Below are positions 38,663-45,994 of a DNA stretch of 45,994 nt, piece after piece (position 1 is the stretch's first letter; the number at the start of each line of letters is the position of its first letter). The notes beneath the pieces were generated by a model. That model did no database searches. It was not told where the DNA came from and saw only the letters and a list, made by a program, of their open reading frames with translations. Position numbers and translations under genes: made by a program. The stretch lies in the NCBI RefSeq assembly GCF_041583835.1, contig NZ_JBFHFC010000018.1:1-45994 (forward strand), written 5' to 3'. This DNA comes from Thiomicrorhabdus sp041583835. GTDB taxonomy: Bacteria; Pseudomonadota; Gammaproteobacteria; Thiomicrospirales; Thiomicrospiraceae.

Positions 38663-39316
38663 TTACAGAACGGTAATAACCTCTTCTTCCGGCAAACGGG
38701 ATTTAGGCAACTTGGCGTTAAAGTCGTCCTCGTCACGATAGCCTAAAGCCACTAGTGCCACGGCGGAAAGACCTTTCTCAATCAAACCGAACTCGTCGTT
38801 CAACACATCTTTATCTATCCCTTCGATCGGAACGGCGTCAACGCCCAATACACCAGCACCCAACAAGATCGTACCCATATTCAGATAAACTTGATTTTCC
38901 ATCCAGCTTTGAGTGTCGTTATGCTCTTTTCTATGCAGATCGGCAAAAAAGCCACGAACTTTTTTCGTCAGTTCCTTGCTTTCCGGCTGAGGGAAACGGC
39001 CGTCCTTGTCTTCGTTATCAATCAGGTGTTCTAGATAATCGTCACTCATATCGGTTTTAACGCAGAATAGAATGACGTGAGAAGCATCCAATACTTTGGC
39101 TTCGTTAGCGTTATATGCGCCTTGCGTTCCTTTGGTCAGGCGTTTTTTAGCTTCCGGGTTATCCGCAATGATGAAATGCCAAGGCTGTGAATTCACACTG
39201 GAAGGACTCAAACGCAACAACGCCTTAATCTGTGCAAATACATCGTCGGGAATGCGTTTGCTGCTGTCGAACTTTTTAGTCGCGTAACGGTTTTGGGCAA
39301 TCTCTACTAAATTCAT
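38663..39316 (-). CDS. nfsB: Oxygen-insensitive NAD(P)H nitroreductase NfsB
   Basis: A 217-residue FMN enzyme, the same length as E. coli NfsB, and similar along its whole length: MNLVEIAQNRYATKKFDSS, LSPSSVNSQPWHFIIAD (FMN site), VLDASHVILFCVKT, EDKDGRFPQPE, FADLHRKEHND, VDAVPIEGID, and the terminal LPKSRLPEEE. It carries out two-electron reduction of nitroaromatics and quinones. I chose the ATG at 39316 with AGGAG 6 nt upstream; the base triplet before it is an in-frame TTG. Confidence 0.95.
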   Translation of the reverse strand: MNLVEIAQNRYATKKFDSSKRIPDDVFAQIKALLRLSPSSVNSQPWHFIIADNPEAKKRLTKGTQGAYNANEAKVLDASHVILFCVKTDMSDDYLEHLIDNEDKDGRFPQPESKELTKKVRGFFADLHRKEHNDTQSWMENQVYLNMGTILLGAGVLGVDAVPIEGIDKDVLNDEFGLIEKGLSAVALVALGYRDEDDFNAKLPKSRLPEEEVITVL

Positions 39317-39442
39317 CAAGAACTCCTATCTCATATCGGTTTTATAGTAAAAGGGTATGATAGAGGAGTTGCGGTGCTTCTAGAATATGGTTTAACCAAA
39401 AATCGAAAAAAATTAATCCGAATCCGGTGCCAACTCCGCCAT

Positions 39443-41401
39443 TCAACCACCTGCCTGGTTACAGTTGCCCTTAACCTTATACATGGATTGATCGGCAATT
39501 CGAATCAACTCCTGAACCTCTTTTGCATCTTGCGGATACAAGCTGACACCAATACTGGCTGAAACATTCAGCACCAAGTCCTCAAAAACAATTTCCGGTT
39601 CGAGAGTCTGATAAATCTTGTCGATAACCGCTTGCACATGATCATTATTCTTTAAGTCTTTGATTACCGCCAAAAACTCGTCTCCCGACAAACGTCCGAC
39701 TAAATCGTTTTGCCTTAATGCCTGTTGGATTCTTACCGCACTCACTCTAAGAACTTCATCTCCGACCAAATGTCCGCAAGTATCGTTAATGTCTTTAAAC
39801 TTATTCAAGTCGATAAACAGAATCGCCAATTGTGTTTCATGCCGTTTGGCATCGGCCATCGCGTCTTTCAACAAGCTCAAAACCAAAGCGCGATTCGGCA
39901 AACCGGTCAGATCGTCGTAATGCGCTGCATGGTAAAGCCTTTCTTCCAACGCTTTTTCTGTCGTGATATCCCTAGCCATACAGATCACGCGTTGTTGATT
40001 TTCATATTCGCTTTCAAACGGCATATTGGACCATTTACAGAGTAGCGCTTGGCCGTCTTTACGGATATTTTGGTTTTCAAAATGGGTAATGACGCCGTTT
40101 TGCCAAGTCGACGCGATCAACTTTTCAATTGAAGCAATCTCTTCTTTAGGAAGGATCAAATCGTAAGCACTCTGCTTAATCGCTTCTTTAGCGCTGTATT
40201 GAAAGGTATTCTCCGCTTCGAGATTCCAGTTATATATGACCCCTTTTTGGTCGATTTCCATCAAACTGACCGGCGCATTTAAAAACAAAGATTCATACTG
40301 TTTTCTACGAATATTAGCCAAGTGATATTGGCGATAAAAAATGCCCGCCAGCAACATCACCACCAATAAAATTCCAATCGCCCAATAAAACCGCAGTTTC
40401 AATTCTTGATAGGCACGGTCATTATTCGGTTGATAGAGCATGCCATCGACATCAAACTTTTCGGGTAACACACCCAATTGATTGTAAGTATAGGCAATGT
40501 GCTGCCAGCGCCCGGGATTGAAATAACCGATTTCAACCAGATCCGGCTCCATAACATCTCGCATTTTTTCAGCTTCATAACGAAGATGCTCGCGGGTCTT
40601 ACGCTGGGAATACTTAGACAAAATCAGATCGATGATTTCTTCAGGATGCTGCATCGCATATTTCCATCCCTCAATAGAGGCTTTGCGAAAAGCTTCAACC
40701 AACTCAGGATTACGATCAATCATATCCTGCGTGGTAAACAGATTATCGCCGTAAAAATCGATGCTGCTCGCTATCGGGCGGAAAAGTTGATAATCAATGC
40801 CTTTACTATCAAAATCAAAGGTCTCGTCCGTAGTGTAGATCGACATCGCTTTGACTTTACCGTCGATCAGGTCTTGAGTGTGATGGGTATGCTCAACCAA
40901 CTTGAGTCGATCGAAGTCAATGCCTTCATTTCTAAGGTATGCAAACAGTTCGGCCGAATTCGGTTCGATCATCATCTTCTGAGTTGCCAGCTGATGAATA
41001 TTGGAGATGCCGGAAGATTTCAACGTCGCTAAAGCCAAAGGAGAGTGTTGCATGATCGCCGCCAACACTACCACGGGTTCGCCCAAGTAATAATTCAGCA
41101 ACACTTCACTGGTACCCACGCCAAATTCGGCCTCATCATTCAGTACCGCTTGAATCGAATCTTTGCCCACGCCCGCTTCAAGCAACGTGACATTCAGACC
41201 GGCGTCTCGGTAATAGCCTTTTTCCAGCGCTGCGTAATAACCGGCGAACTGGAATTGGTGATGCCATTTCAACTGTAATTTTACCGGGGTTAACCCTGCT
41301 GGAGAGGCCAAAACCCAAGCAGCTGCCCCCCAGCCAATCAGTATCAGGGGAAGGGTCAGCTTAAAGAGACGCGTCACAGTCACACTCGCCAATATCTTCA
41401 T
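39443..41401 (-). CDS. NMT1/THI5-like sensor with PAS and GGDEF domains
   Basis: A 652-residue membrane sensor. An N-terminal signal anchor (about 12-33) precedes a periplasmic NMT1/THI5-like binding domain (LKWHHQFQFAGYYAALEKGYY and DAGLNVTLLEAGVGKDSI), normally a receptor for thiamine-pyrimidine precursors. TM2 (about 335-355), a PAS domain (NAPVSLMEIDQKGVIYNWN) and a GGDEF domain follow. The active motif reads SGDEF, not GGDEF, so activity may be reduced; the RQND I-site is kept. The ATG at 41401 lies inside the upstream cytosine-deaminase gene, a 41-nt overlap. A GTG a few codons later would shorten the overlap. Confidence 0.85.
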   Translation of the reverse strand: MKILASVTVTRLFKLTLPLILIGWGAAAWVLASPAGLTPVKLQLKWHHQFQFAGYYAALEKGYYRDAGLNVTLLEAGVGKDSIQAVLNDEAEFGVGTSEVLLNYYLGEPVVVLAAIMQHSPLALATLKSSGISNIHQLATQKMMIEPNSAELFAYLRNEGIDFDRLKLVEHTHHTQDLIDGKVKAMSIYTTDETFDFDSKGIDYQLFRPIASSIDFYGDNLFTTQDMIDRNPELVEAFRKASIEGWKYAMQHPEEIIDLILSKYSQRKTREHLRYEAEKMRDVMEPDLVEIGYFNPGRWQHIAYTYNQLGVLPEKFDVDGMLYQPNNDRAYQELKLRFYWAIGILLVVMLLAGIFYRQYHLANIRRKQYESLFLNAPVSLMEIDQKGVIYNWNLEAENTFQYSAKEAIKQSAYDLILPKEEIASIEKLIASTWQNGVITHFENQNIRKDGQALLCKWSNMPFESEYENQQRVICMARDITTEKALEERLYHAAHYDDLTGLPNRALVLSLLKDAMADAKRHETQLAILFIDLNKFKDINDTCGHLVGDEVLRVSAVRIQQALRQNDLVGRLSGDEFLAVIKDLKNNDHVQAVIDKIYQTLEPEIVFEDLVLNVSASIGVSLYPQDAKEVQELIRIADQSMYKVKGNCNQAGG

Positions 41402-41822
41402 TCCAAATATCCGGCCGCAGTTCAATAAAGCGAGCCATTAAATCAATACAACGCGAATCATTCAGTTCAATCACCTTGACTCCTGCTTCGCGCAACCAGT
41501 CCAAATGGCCGGAAAAATTAGTCGATTCACCGATCACAACCGTGCCGATATTAAATTGACGAATCAAGCCGGAGCAGTACCAGCAAGGCGCAAGCGTGGT
41601 TACAAGAATTTTATTACGGTAGTTTTTTTGACGGCCGGCTTTACGAAACGCATCGGTCTCACCGTGAATCGACGGATCGTCTTCCTGAACACGGCGGTTT
41701 CGCCCTACACTTAACAAAGTGCCGTCAACGTCGAATAAAGCGGCCCCGACCGGAACACCTCCTTCATCAAAGCCGATCTTAGCCTGTTCCAACGCCGGCT
41801 CAAGTAAAGAAGAAAAATCCAT
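41361..41822 (-). CDS. Yeast-type cytosine deaminase
   Basis: A 153-residue zinc deaminase. The zinc motif is HGETDA (His53, Glu55) with PCWYC (Cys80, Cys83). The region EGGVPVGAAL, the VVIGESTNFSG segment and the C-terminal ELRPDIWNEDIGE closely follow yeast Fcy1, which ends ERPQDWFEDIGE; the conserved Asp in EDIGE binds the pyrimidine in that family. Bacterial CodA is an unrelated amidohydrolase. It converts cytosine to uracil and may also act on related aminopyrimidines. A GTG at 41834 is an alternative start. It overlaps and should be co-expressed with the NMT1-GGDEF sensor. Confidence 0.85.
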   Translation of the reverse strand: MDFSSLLEPALEQAKIGFDEGGVPVGAALFDVDGTLLSVGRNRRVQEDDPSIHGETDAFRKAGRQKNYRNKILVTTLAPCWYCSGLIRQFNIGTVVIGESTNFSGHLDWLREAGVKVIELNDSRCIDLMARFIELRPDIWNEDIGECDCDASL

Positions 41823-42127
41823 GAATTGATTCACTATCCAGAAATTACAAATTTATAAGAAACGATTAAGTAAATAAGCCTATATTAAGACACAAAGCAC
41901 TTAGATAATCAAATTTGTAACACTAAAAATAAGGTTGTACAAAACGGTTTTTCGCCCCCCAAAAGGACGCATAAAACCAGAACCTTACTTAGACTCTTAA
42001 CATCTCAAACCACAAAAAATACGGGCGACAAGTGAAGTTGCTTTATAATCTGGCCTAACATTCTCTCCCATGATTTCCCTCAATTTGCGTATGCCGCACG
42101 TTGATTGTTCCCGACCCGAGGTTTTAC
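41823..42127. other. 305-bp divergent intergenic region
   Basis: A+T-rich gap between the divergent deaminase and helicase genes. A TATAAT lies at 42044-42049 for the helicase. On the deaminase side only a weak TTGATT-N19-TAATAT pair is seen. No ORF or stable structure was noted. Confidence 0.5.
42044..42049 (+). promoter_or_regulatory. Candidate -10 box for the RhlE-like helicase gene
   Basis: A perfect TATAAT on the plus strand predicting a start near 42056 and a 72-nt leader. No recognisable -35 at 16-18 bp. Confidence 0.42.
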
Positions 42128-43300
42128 ATGTCATTTTCTAAACTTGGATTAAGCGATCCTATTTTAAAAGCCGTTTCCGAGCTGGGCTATAAAACCCCGA
42201 CGGAGATTCAGAAACAAGCCATACCTATCATTTTATCGGGCAAGGATTTAATGGCTGCGGCGCAGACGGGAACGGGAAAAACCGCCAGTTTTGTTTTGCC
42301 CCTGCTGGAAAAAATCAAAGACTATGACGAACTACGCGGCCGATCTGTTCGCGCACTGATTCTGGCTCCGACGCGTGAACTGGCAGTGCAGGTGGAAGCC
42401 AATATCGTCGAATATGCAAAGTACCTGAATATCAGCTCGCTGGCGGTCTATGGCGGTGTGGATATGGAAGCGCAAAAGCAACGTCTGTCTCAAGGCGTCG
42501 ACATTCTGGTCGCCACGCCGGGAAGATTGTTGGATTTGGCCTACCAGCGCGCCCTATTCTTTGATGACCTTGAATTTTTGATATTGGATGAAGCCGACAG
42601 AATGTTGGATATGGGCTTTATAGACGACATCAATAAAATCATCGATCGCCTGCCGGGAGACCGTCAAAGTTTGCTGTTTTCCGCCACCCTGACGGACGAT
42701 GTCCGCTACCTGGCCGATACCGTCTACGACGATGCCGCTGAAATATCCGTTTCACCTAAAAAGAAAACCACGCCTAAAATCGAACAGTGGTTGATTACCG
42801 TCGATAAAGACACCAAGTCCTCACTTTTGAGTCATTTGATCAAGGAACAAGAGTGGGATCAGGCACTGATTTTTGTCGAGAAAAAACACTCCGCCGCCAA
42901 GTTGGTGGAACAGCTCGGAAAGCGCGGCATTATCGCCGACTCGATTCACGCCGGTCGAAGTCAAGCCTCTCGTGAAAAGGTCTGGAATGAATTCAAAACG
43001 GGCAAATTACAATTCTTAGTCGCAACAGGCATTGCCGCGCGTGGTCTAGACATTAATAACCTAAGCCGAGTGGTCAATTACGACCTGCCTTATCCTGCCG
43101 AGGATTATATCCATCGAATCGGCCGTACAGGCCGTGCAGGCAAAACGGGCGAAGCCATCTCTTTTGTCTCCAAAGACGACTTTAAAAACCTATGCGCCAT
43201 CGAAAGCCTGCTAGGTCATATCATCGAACGCCGGGAAATCGAAGGCTTCCCGGTCAGAAAAGCAGTACCTATTTCAATTCTGAACTACCACCATCGATAA
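42128..43300 (+). CDS. rhlE: DEAD-box RNA helicase, RhlE-like
   Basis: A 390-residue ATP-dependent RNA helicase. Q motif SFSKLGLSDPILKAVSELGY with TPTEIQKQAIP, Walker A AAQTGTGKT, PTRELA, DEAD in ILDEADRMLDMGF, SAT, and HRIGRTGRAGKTG of motif VI. It has the RhlE-like core but only about 25 residues after motif VI's conserved block, without the long basic tail of many RhlE proteins. The ATG at 42128 has GAGG 7 nt upstream; frames before it are leader. Probably involved in ribosome assembly or cold adaptation. Confidence 0.92.
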   Translation: MSFSKLGLSDPILKAVSELGYKTPTEIQKQAIPIILSGKDLMAAAQTGTGKTASFVLPLLEKIKDYDELRGRSVRALILAPTRELAVQVEANIVEYAKYLNISSLAVYGGVDMEAQKQRLSQGVDILVATPGRLLDLAYQRALFFDDLEFLILDEADRMLDMGFIDDINKIIDRLPGDRQSLLFSATLTDDVRYLADTVYDDAAEISVSPKKKTTPKIEQWLITVDKDTKSSLLSHLIKEQEWDQALIFVEKKHSAAKLVEQLGKRGIIADSIHAGRSQASREKVWNEFKTGKLQFLVATGIAARGLDINNLSRVVNYDLPYPAEDYIHRIGRTGRAGKTGEAISFVSKDDFKNLCAIESLLGHIIERREIEGFPVRKAVPISILNYHHR

Positions 43301-43311
43301 CATACCGGCAT

Positions 43312-43341
43312 AAAAAAGCCTGCATCTTAGGCAGGCTTATT
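43312..43341. terminator. Terminator between the helicase gene and a convergent gene
   Basis: AAGCCTGC (43316-43323) / GCAGGCTT (43331-43338), loop ATCTTAG; A-run before and TATTT after. It serves the plus-strand helicase and probably the convergent minus-strand gene. Confidence 0.8.
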
Positions 43342-43398
43342 TCACTCTCCGAGACTCTCTAATTTCAACGTAAACCCGTTAAATCCGGCCGTGTCGAT

Positions 43399-43698
43399 TT
43401 AGACTAGATGCTCGGTTATCAAGGTATTCATAAAGTTCTCGTCAAAGCTGGAACTCAGCACGTCGTCAATCCAAACCGGCTGAGGCTGGTAGCCTTCAAA
43501 CATAGCAAACCCAACTTTATATTCGTCGCCGAAACGCGCCAGCATGAACTTGAACTTATTGCCGTTGCTATTGTTCTGCATTACGCAGGAACCGTTGTCT
43601 TCAACCTCGAACTTAATCGAGGCCTGTCCATTCTCTTGCACATACTTTTCTATTTCAGACGTAACCAGTTTGTGTAATTCGTCATAAGTTTCGATCAC
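43399..43698 (-). CDS. Conserved-looking cytoplasmic protein of unknown family
   Basis: A 99-residue soluble acidic protein (IETYDELHKLVTSEIEKYV, then a beta-rich region KFMLARFGDEYKVGFAMFEGY). I do not recognise the family. The ATG at 43704 touches GGGAG with no spacer and so is a poor start; a GTG two codons later at 43698 sits 6 nt after GGGAG and is preferred. It lies 174 bp downstream of the McdB-like gene on the same strand, beyond a hairpin, so operon membership is unsure. Confidence 0.62.
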   Translation of the reverse strand: MIETYDELHKLVTSEIEKYVQENGQASIKFEVEDNGSCVMQNNSNGNKFKFMLARFGDEYKVGFAMFEGYQPQPVWIDDVLSSSFDENFMNTLITEHLV

Positions 43699-43814
43699 AG
43701 TCATCTCCCGCAATACATAATTTAACGGGATTTATTATCGGTTATTTGCGGAGAAATCTGAGAGAGATTCAAGTGGAAATGCCTATGCAACCCATAGGAG
43801 TTATCAATACATTA

Positions 43815-43850
43815 GAGGGTTGCCAGAGCCTATACCCTTTAACAACCCTC
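43815..43850 (-). other. Hairpin downstream of the ParA/small-protein operon
   Basis: A perfect 8-bp stem GAGGGTTG (43815-43822) / CAACCCTC (43843-43850) with a 20-nt loop, 22 nt after the small-protein stop. It lacks a T-run and is more likely a transcript-stabilising end than a strong terminator. Confidence 0.45.
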
Positions 43851-43872
43851 GCATTGAAACTCGTGAAAACCA

Positions 43873-44058
43873 CTAATCAGGCCAGACGCGATTGGATGGC
43901 ATGGCGGTGATTGTTTTCGATTCGGAAACCACAGTCGAAGCAGGTTTGGTTGCAGACTTAACTTCCGATGCAGTTTTGTCTGCTGGCGTAGCCTTTGCGC
44001 GGCGTACGCTATTGGCCAGCTTTGAACCGGTGGTGCTTCTTGGTTTTGCGGTTGTCAT
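43873..44058 (-). CDS. 61-residue disordered adaptor, McdB-like partner of ParA
   Basis: A basic, low-complexity protein rich in Thr, Ser, Ala and Lys, with no predicted fold. The N-terminal part (KPRSTTGSKLANSVRRAKA) is strongly cationic, as in partners that stimulate ParA ATPases. The C-terminus ends NRVWPD, with a tryptophan three residues from the end; McdB proteins share an invariant C-terminal tryptophan needed to bind carboxysomes. Its ATG overlaps the ParA stop (ATGA) behind GAGGAGG, so it is translated in step with ParA. Identity as McdB is inference; similarity could be convergent. Confidence 0.72.
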   Translation of the reverse strand: MTTAKPRSTTGSKLANSVRRAKATPADKTASEVKSATKPASTVVSESKTITAMPSNRVWPD

Positions 44059-44687
44059 AAAACCTCCTCGATGATTTCATCTATTTCTTGTGCCGCTGTT
44101 TCTCCGCGCTTGCCTATGCAATAAACGCTCAGCCCTTCAATGGCCGCATTACGGTAGATTGCACGGCGACGAACGCCGCCTTGCAAAGCGGGAATATCAA
44201 ATTCGTCCAATGCCTCTTTCATGGCGGTAGATAAAGCACTCCTTGGCTCCAACTGATTCACCACAATATAAGGTTTGAGAGATCGATTACGGATTCTGGC
44301 GTGCTCAATCGCATCCGTAATTCGGATACTCGCCCATAAATCCACAGGAGACGGTAAAACGGGAATCAACACCGATTCAGACACACTCAAAGCGGACTGC
44401 ATCACCCCGGTTTCAAGCGTGGGTGGACAGTCGATCACAATAAAATCGTAATCATCGGCAAAACGCCCCACTTCGCGTGACAACTGCCCGCCTACCGAAA
44501 TCACCGAAACCGGAAACGGCTTGTCATCCGAAGACGATCTGCTCCAATGACTGGCAGAACCCTGTGGATCCGCATCGATCAACAACGCCCGACCCCGTTG
44601 CGCCAACCCCGCGGCAAAATTCATGCTCAGAGTCGTTTTACCCGTTCCGCCCTTTTGGTTAGCAATAGAAAAAATACGTGCAGACAT
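44055..44687 (-). CDS. ParA/MinD family ATPase, McdA-like
   Basis: A 210-residue deviant Walker ATPase. The P-loop is NQKGGTGKTTLSMNFA, with the signature lysine; switch I is LLIDADPQGSASHW and switch II is FIVIDCPPTLE. It lacks the N-terminal HTH of plasmid ParA (so type Ib / orphan-like) and the membrane helix of MinD. It is not next to chromosomal parB, gid or min genes. The 4-nt overlap with a tiny basic protein is the arrangement of cargo-positioning ParA systems such as McdAB. The start is ATG 44687, with GGAAGG close upstream. The cargo is unknown. Confidence 0.88.
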   Translation of the reverse strand: MSARIFSIANQKGGTGKTTLSMNFAAGLAQRGRALLIDADPQGSASHWSRSSSDDKPFPVSVISVGGQLSREVGRFADDYDFIVIDCPPTLETGVMQSALSVSESVLIPVLPSPVDLWASIRITDAIEHARIRNRSLKPYIVVNQLEPRSALSTAMKEALDEFDIPALQGGVRRRAIYRNAAIEGLSVYCIGKRGETAAQEIDEIIEEVL

Positions 44688-44888
44688 CAACCTTCCAAAC
44701 TATTAAAAATCCAAGAGTTTAAAAGATTTAAGTATTGCAGATTCAGAGAGGTTTAAAGGAGTTCTTCCAGTTGAATTTCGAATCGTTCGGCAGCGAAAAT
44801 GGGGAAAGAGCCTATGAATTTAAAAATGGGATGAAGCTAAAAGCTACGATTTAATATCAGTCTAGGTTAGGTAGGTTTGAATGATAAA

Positions 44889-45503
44889 TCACTCTCTCTT
44901 ATAAGCCATTTCTCTCTTTTGGATAAGTTCAAGCAATGGTTCACTTGGACCTTTGAAATATATATCAATAACTTGACTCATATTTACAGCCTTTGCTTTA
45001 TTCGACGAAGAATCATATATAAACAAAAAATTGTTCGTACCACCTATCACAGCAACTGATTTTAATTCCTTATCTTTTAACTTAATATCAACCTCTACAT
45101 ACGCTCCATGTTTTATTAAATCTGCTTGATTCAATGCATAGTATGTAGGGAATACAAATGACAGTACGATGATGGTAACTGTGACTAATAGCCTCAGGTG
45201 TGAAGTTATATAATTTCTTTGACTTGCCTCAGCAACTTTTTTCTCAGCCTTACGAAAAATTGCTATGGCTACAACTATTAAAATGATAAAAAATGGAAAT
45301 CCGAAAAGTTCAACATCCCCCAACAAAAATCGAAAATAGTCACTTAAGTCAAAATAAGAGGATGCGGATATGTTAAATGCTTCATAAAATATTAACGTTG
45401 ATAAAAATCCAACAGAATACACATAAAGTGTAGAGATTACGGTTATTAACCACCAATGTTGTTTAATCCAATCTTTATCAATACCAAATTCTAATTCTTT
45501 CAT
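44889..45503 (-). CDS. A+T-rich membrane protein of unknown family
   Basis: A 204-residue protein with three predicted helices (about 18-40, 66-84 and 107-124) and a C-terminal soluble domain of about 75 residues (VEVDIKLKDKELKSVAVIGGTNNFLFIYD, shown in part). I do not recognise a family. Base composition is clearly A+T-richer than the housekeeping part of the window, which suggests recent gain. It lies between the ParA operon and a GIY-YIG gene, all on the minus strand but with gaps of over 150 bp. Confidence 0.7.
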   Translation of the reverse strand: MKELEFGIDKDWIKQHWWLITVISTLYVYSVGFLSTLIFYEAFNISASSYFDLSDYFRFLLGDVELFGFPFFIILIVVAIAIFRKAEKKVAEASQRNYITSHLRLLVTVTIIVLSFVFPTYYALNQADLIKHGAYVEVDIKLKDKELKSVAVIGGTNNFLFIYDSSSNKAKAVNMSQVIDIYFKGPSEPLLELIQKREMAYKRE

Positions 45504-45657
45504 AAACTTAACTTCAATTTTAAACGAGATCTCAAGAGCTTAAACTCACTTGAATTTAGTATATTTCATCATTCTCAAATACTAATTATTCATGTTAGTC
45601 ATACGAGTAAGCAAAACGCCAAGTAACCAAAATACCCTTCTCTTTTGGAAAAAAATC

Positions 45658-45994
45658 TTATTTGATCTCTACTACGTCGTTTCGATTCTTGGTCTGCGTA
45701 TAATTTATAGGAGGGTATTCAAAATGGTTCTGAAAATACCACCATAGAAGTAGACCTTCAGCCTCTTTAAGTGTCTTGCCATATTTTCTATAGTCACAGA
45801 CCCCGATAGTAATTGGACCATAGTTGTCAATTATTGCCGCATACTTCTGACTATTGGCTTTTGAGGTTGCATGGAGCTTTGCTTCTTTAAACCGTCTCGC
45901 TTTAAAACTACCTTTTGTTTGGCCAATATAAAGAATATTGCTCTGACCAAGTAAGCGGGGAACAGGCTTTTGACTTAAAAAAACGTAAAGTACC
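45658..45994 (-). CDS. GIY-YIG nuclease-like protein, 5' end beyond window
   Basis: An open frame of 111 codons reaches the window edge without a start, ending in TAA at 45658-45660. The translation contains VLYVF, LYIGQTKGSFKARRF and a later LKEAEGLLLWWYFQNHFEYPPIN, i.e. the GIY-YIG pattern with LYIGQT as the YIG motif, the conserved arginine, the metal-binding glutamate and the terminal asparagine. It is A+T-rich like its neighbour. Whether it is a restriction-type, homing or repair nuclease cannot be told from this part. Confidence 0.7.
   Translation of the reverse strand, partial: VLYVFLSQKPVPRLLGQSNILYIGQTKGSFKARRFKEAKLHATSKANSQKYAAIIDNYGPITIGVCDYRKYGKTLKEAEGLLLWWYFQNHFEYPPINYTQTKNRNDVVEIK

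Noticed and set aside
43399..44687. Chromosome-partition parAB locus
   Set aside because: There is no parB-like HTH gene and no rsmG/mnmG neighbours, and the partner is far too small to be ParB.
44735..44854. Short plus-strand frame of about 40 codons ending KNGMKLKATI
   Set aside because: It starts with TTG, has no partner or family and may be a chance frame or a gene remnant. Too short to support either.
1..45994. CRISPR arrays, insertion sequences, integrase genes or prophage structural genes
   Set aside because: No direct-repeat/spacer pattern, transposase motif, or phage structural gene was found on reading both strands. The GIY-YIG gene at the edge is the only possible mobile-element trace.

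Overview
The window looks like a chromosomal segment of a sulfur-oxidising gammaproteobacterium. A sulfide:quinone oxidoreductase and the usual gammaproteobacterial blocks (tig-clpP-clpX-lon-hupB, lolCD-yheS, mfd-csiV) point to the Thiomicrospira / Hydrogenovibrio / Thiomicrorhabdus group. That placement is inference from gene content and moderate base composition; no rRNA or taxonomic marker was searched.

Layout. 1-6.6 kb (minus strand): tRNA-Val and tRNA-Asp, then, reading upstream, hupB, lon, clpX, clpP and tig, the classical proteostasis block. 6.7-11.6 kb: a small DUF2892 membrane protein, then the minus-strand operon yadS-lolC-lolD-yheS (lipoprotein export plus an ABC-F translation factor). 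11.7-14.5 kb: sulfide:quinone oxidoreductase and an unusual RND-like membrane protein that lacks periplasmic domains. 14.6-20.1 kb: mfd, csiV, a DUF4156 lipoprotein, a DUF938 methyltransferase and a DUF2905 protein. 20.1-28.1 kb: a mixed set of envelope and redox genes (LpxR-like outer-membrane protein, metallo-beta-lactamase fold hydrolase, exported GlcG/HbpS protein with a Fur-like site, Old Yellow Enzyme, DUF4386, LHPP-like phosphatase) and a MarR operon with a clear operator. 28.1-28.5 kb carries no protein gene but has the signals of a small structured RNA on the minus strand. 28.4-33.3 kb: fklB, a large poly-HAMP chemoreceptor, and a divergent TetR/MAPEG pair. 33.3-41.8 kb: three diguanylate cyclases (zinc-sensing CZB type, PAS type, and a periplasmic NMT1/THI5-like type), a PQQ-type sugar dehydrogenase, dimeric dUTPase, NfsB nitroreductase and a yeast-type cytosine deaminase that overlaps the NMT1-like cyclase. 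42-46 kb: an RhlE-type helicase, a ParA ATPase translationally coupled to a 61-residue disordered protein with a C-terminal tryptophan (McdAB-like), and an A+T-rich edge with a membrane protein of unknown family and a GIY-YIG nuclease-like gene running off the window.

Most interesting. (1) The ParA plus tiny adaptor pair resembles the McdAB carboxysome-positioning system, but no carboxysome genes are near it, so its cargo is open. (2) A likely unannotated ~170-nt RNA at 28150-28322 has an extended -10 promoter, a 5' stem beginning at the predicted start, and an intrinsic terminator. (3) The cytosine deaminase / NMT1-GGDEF pair may link pyrimidine salvage to c-di-GMP. (4) The RND-like core has lost its porter domains. 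Many genes end at intrinsic terminators with a CCCGC-type stem, which helps assign strand to transcripts that have no ORF.
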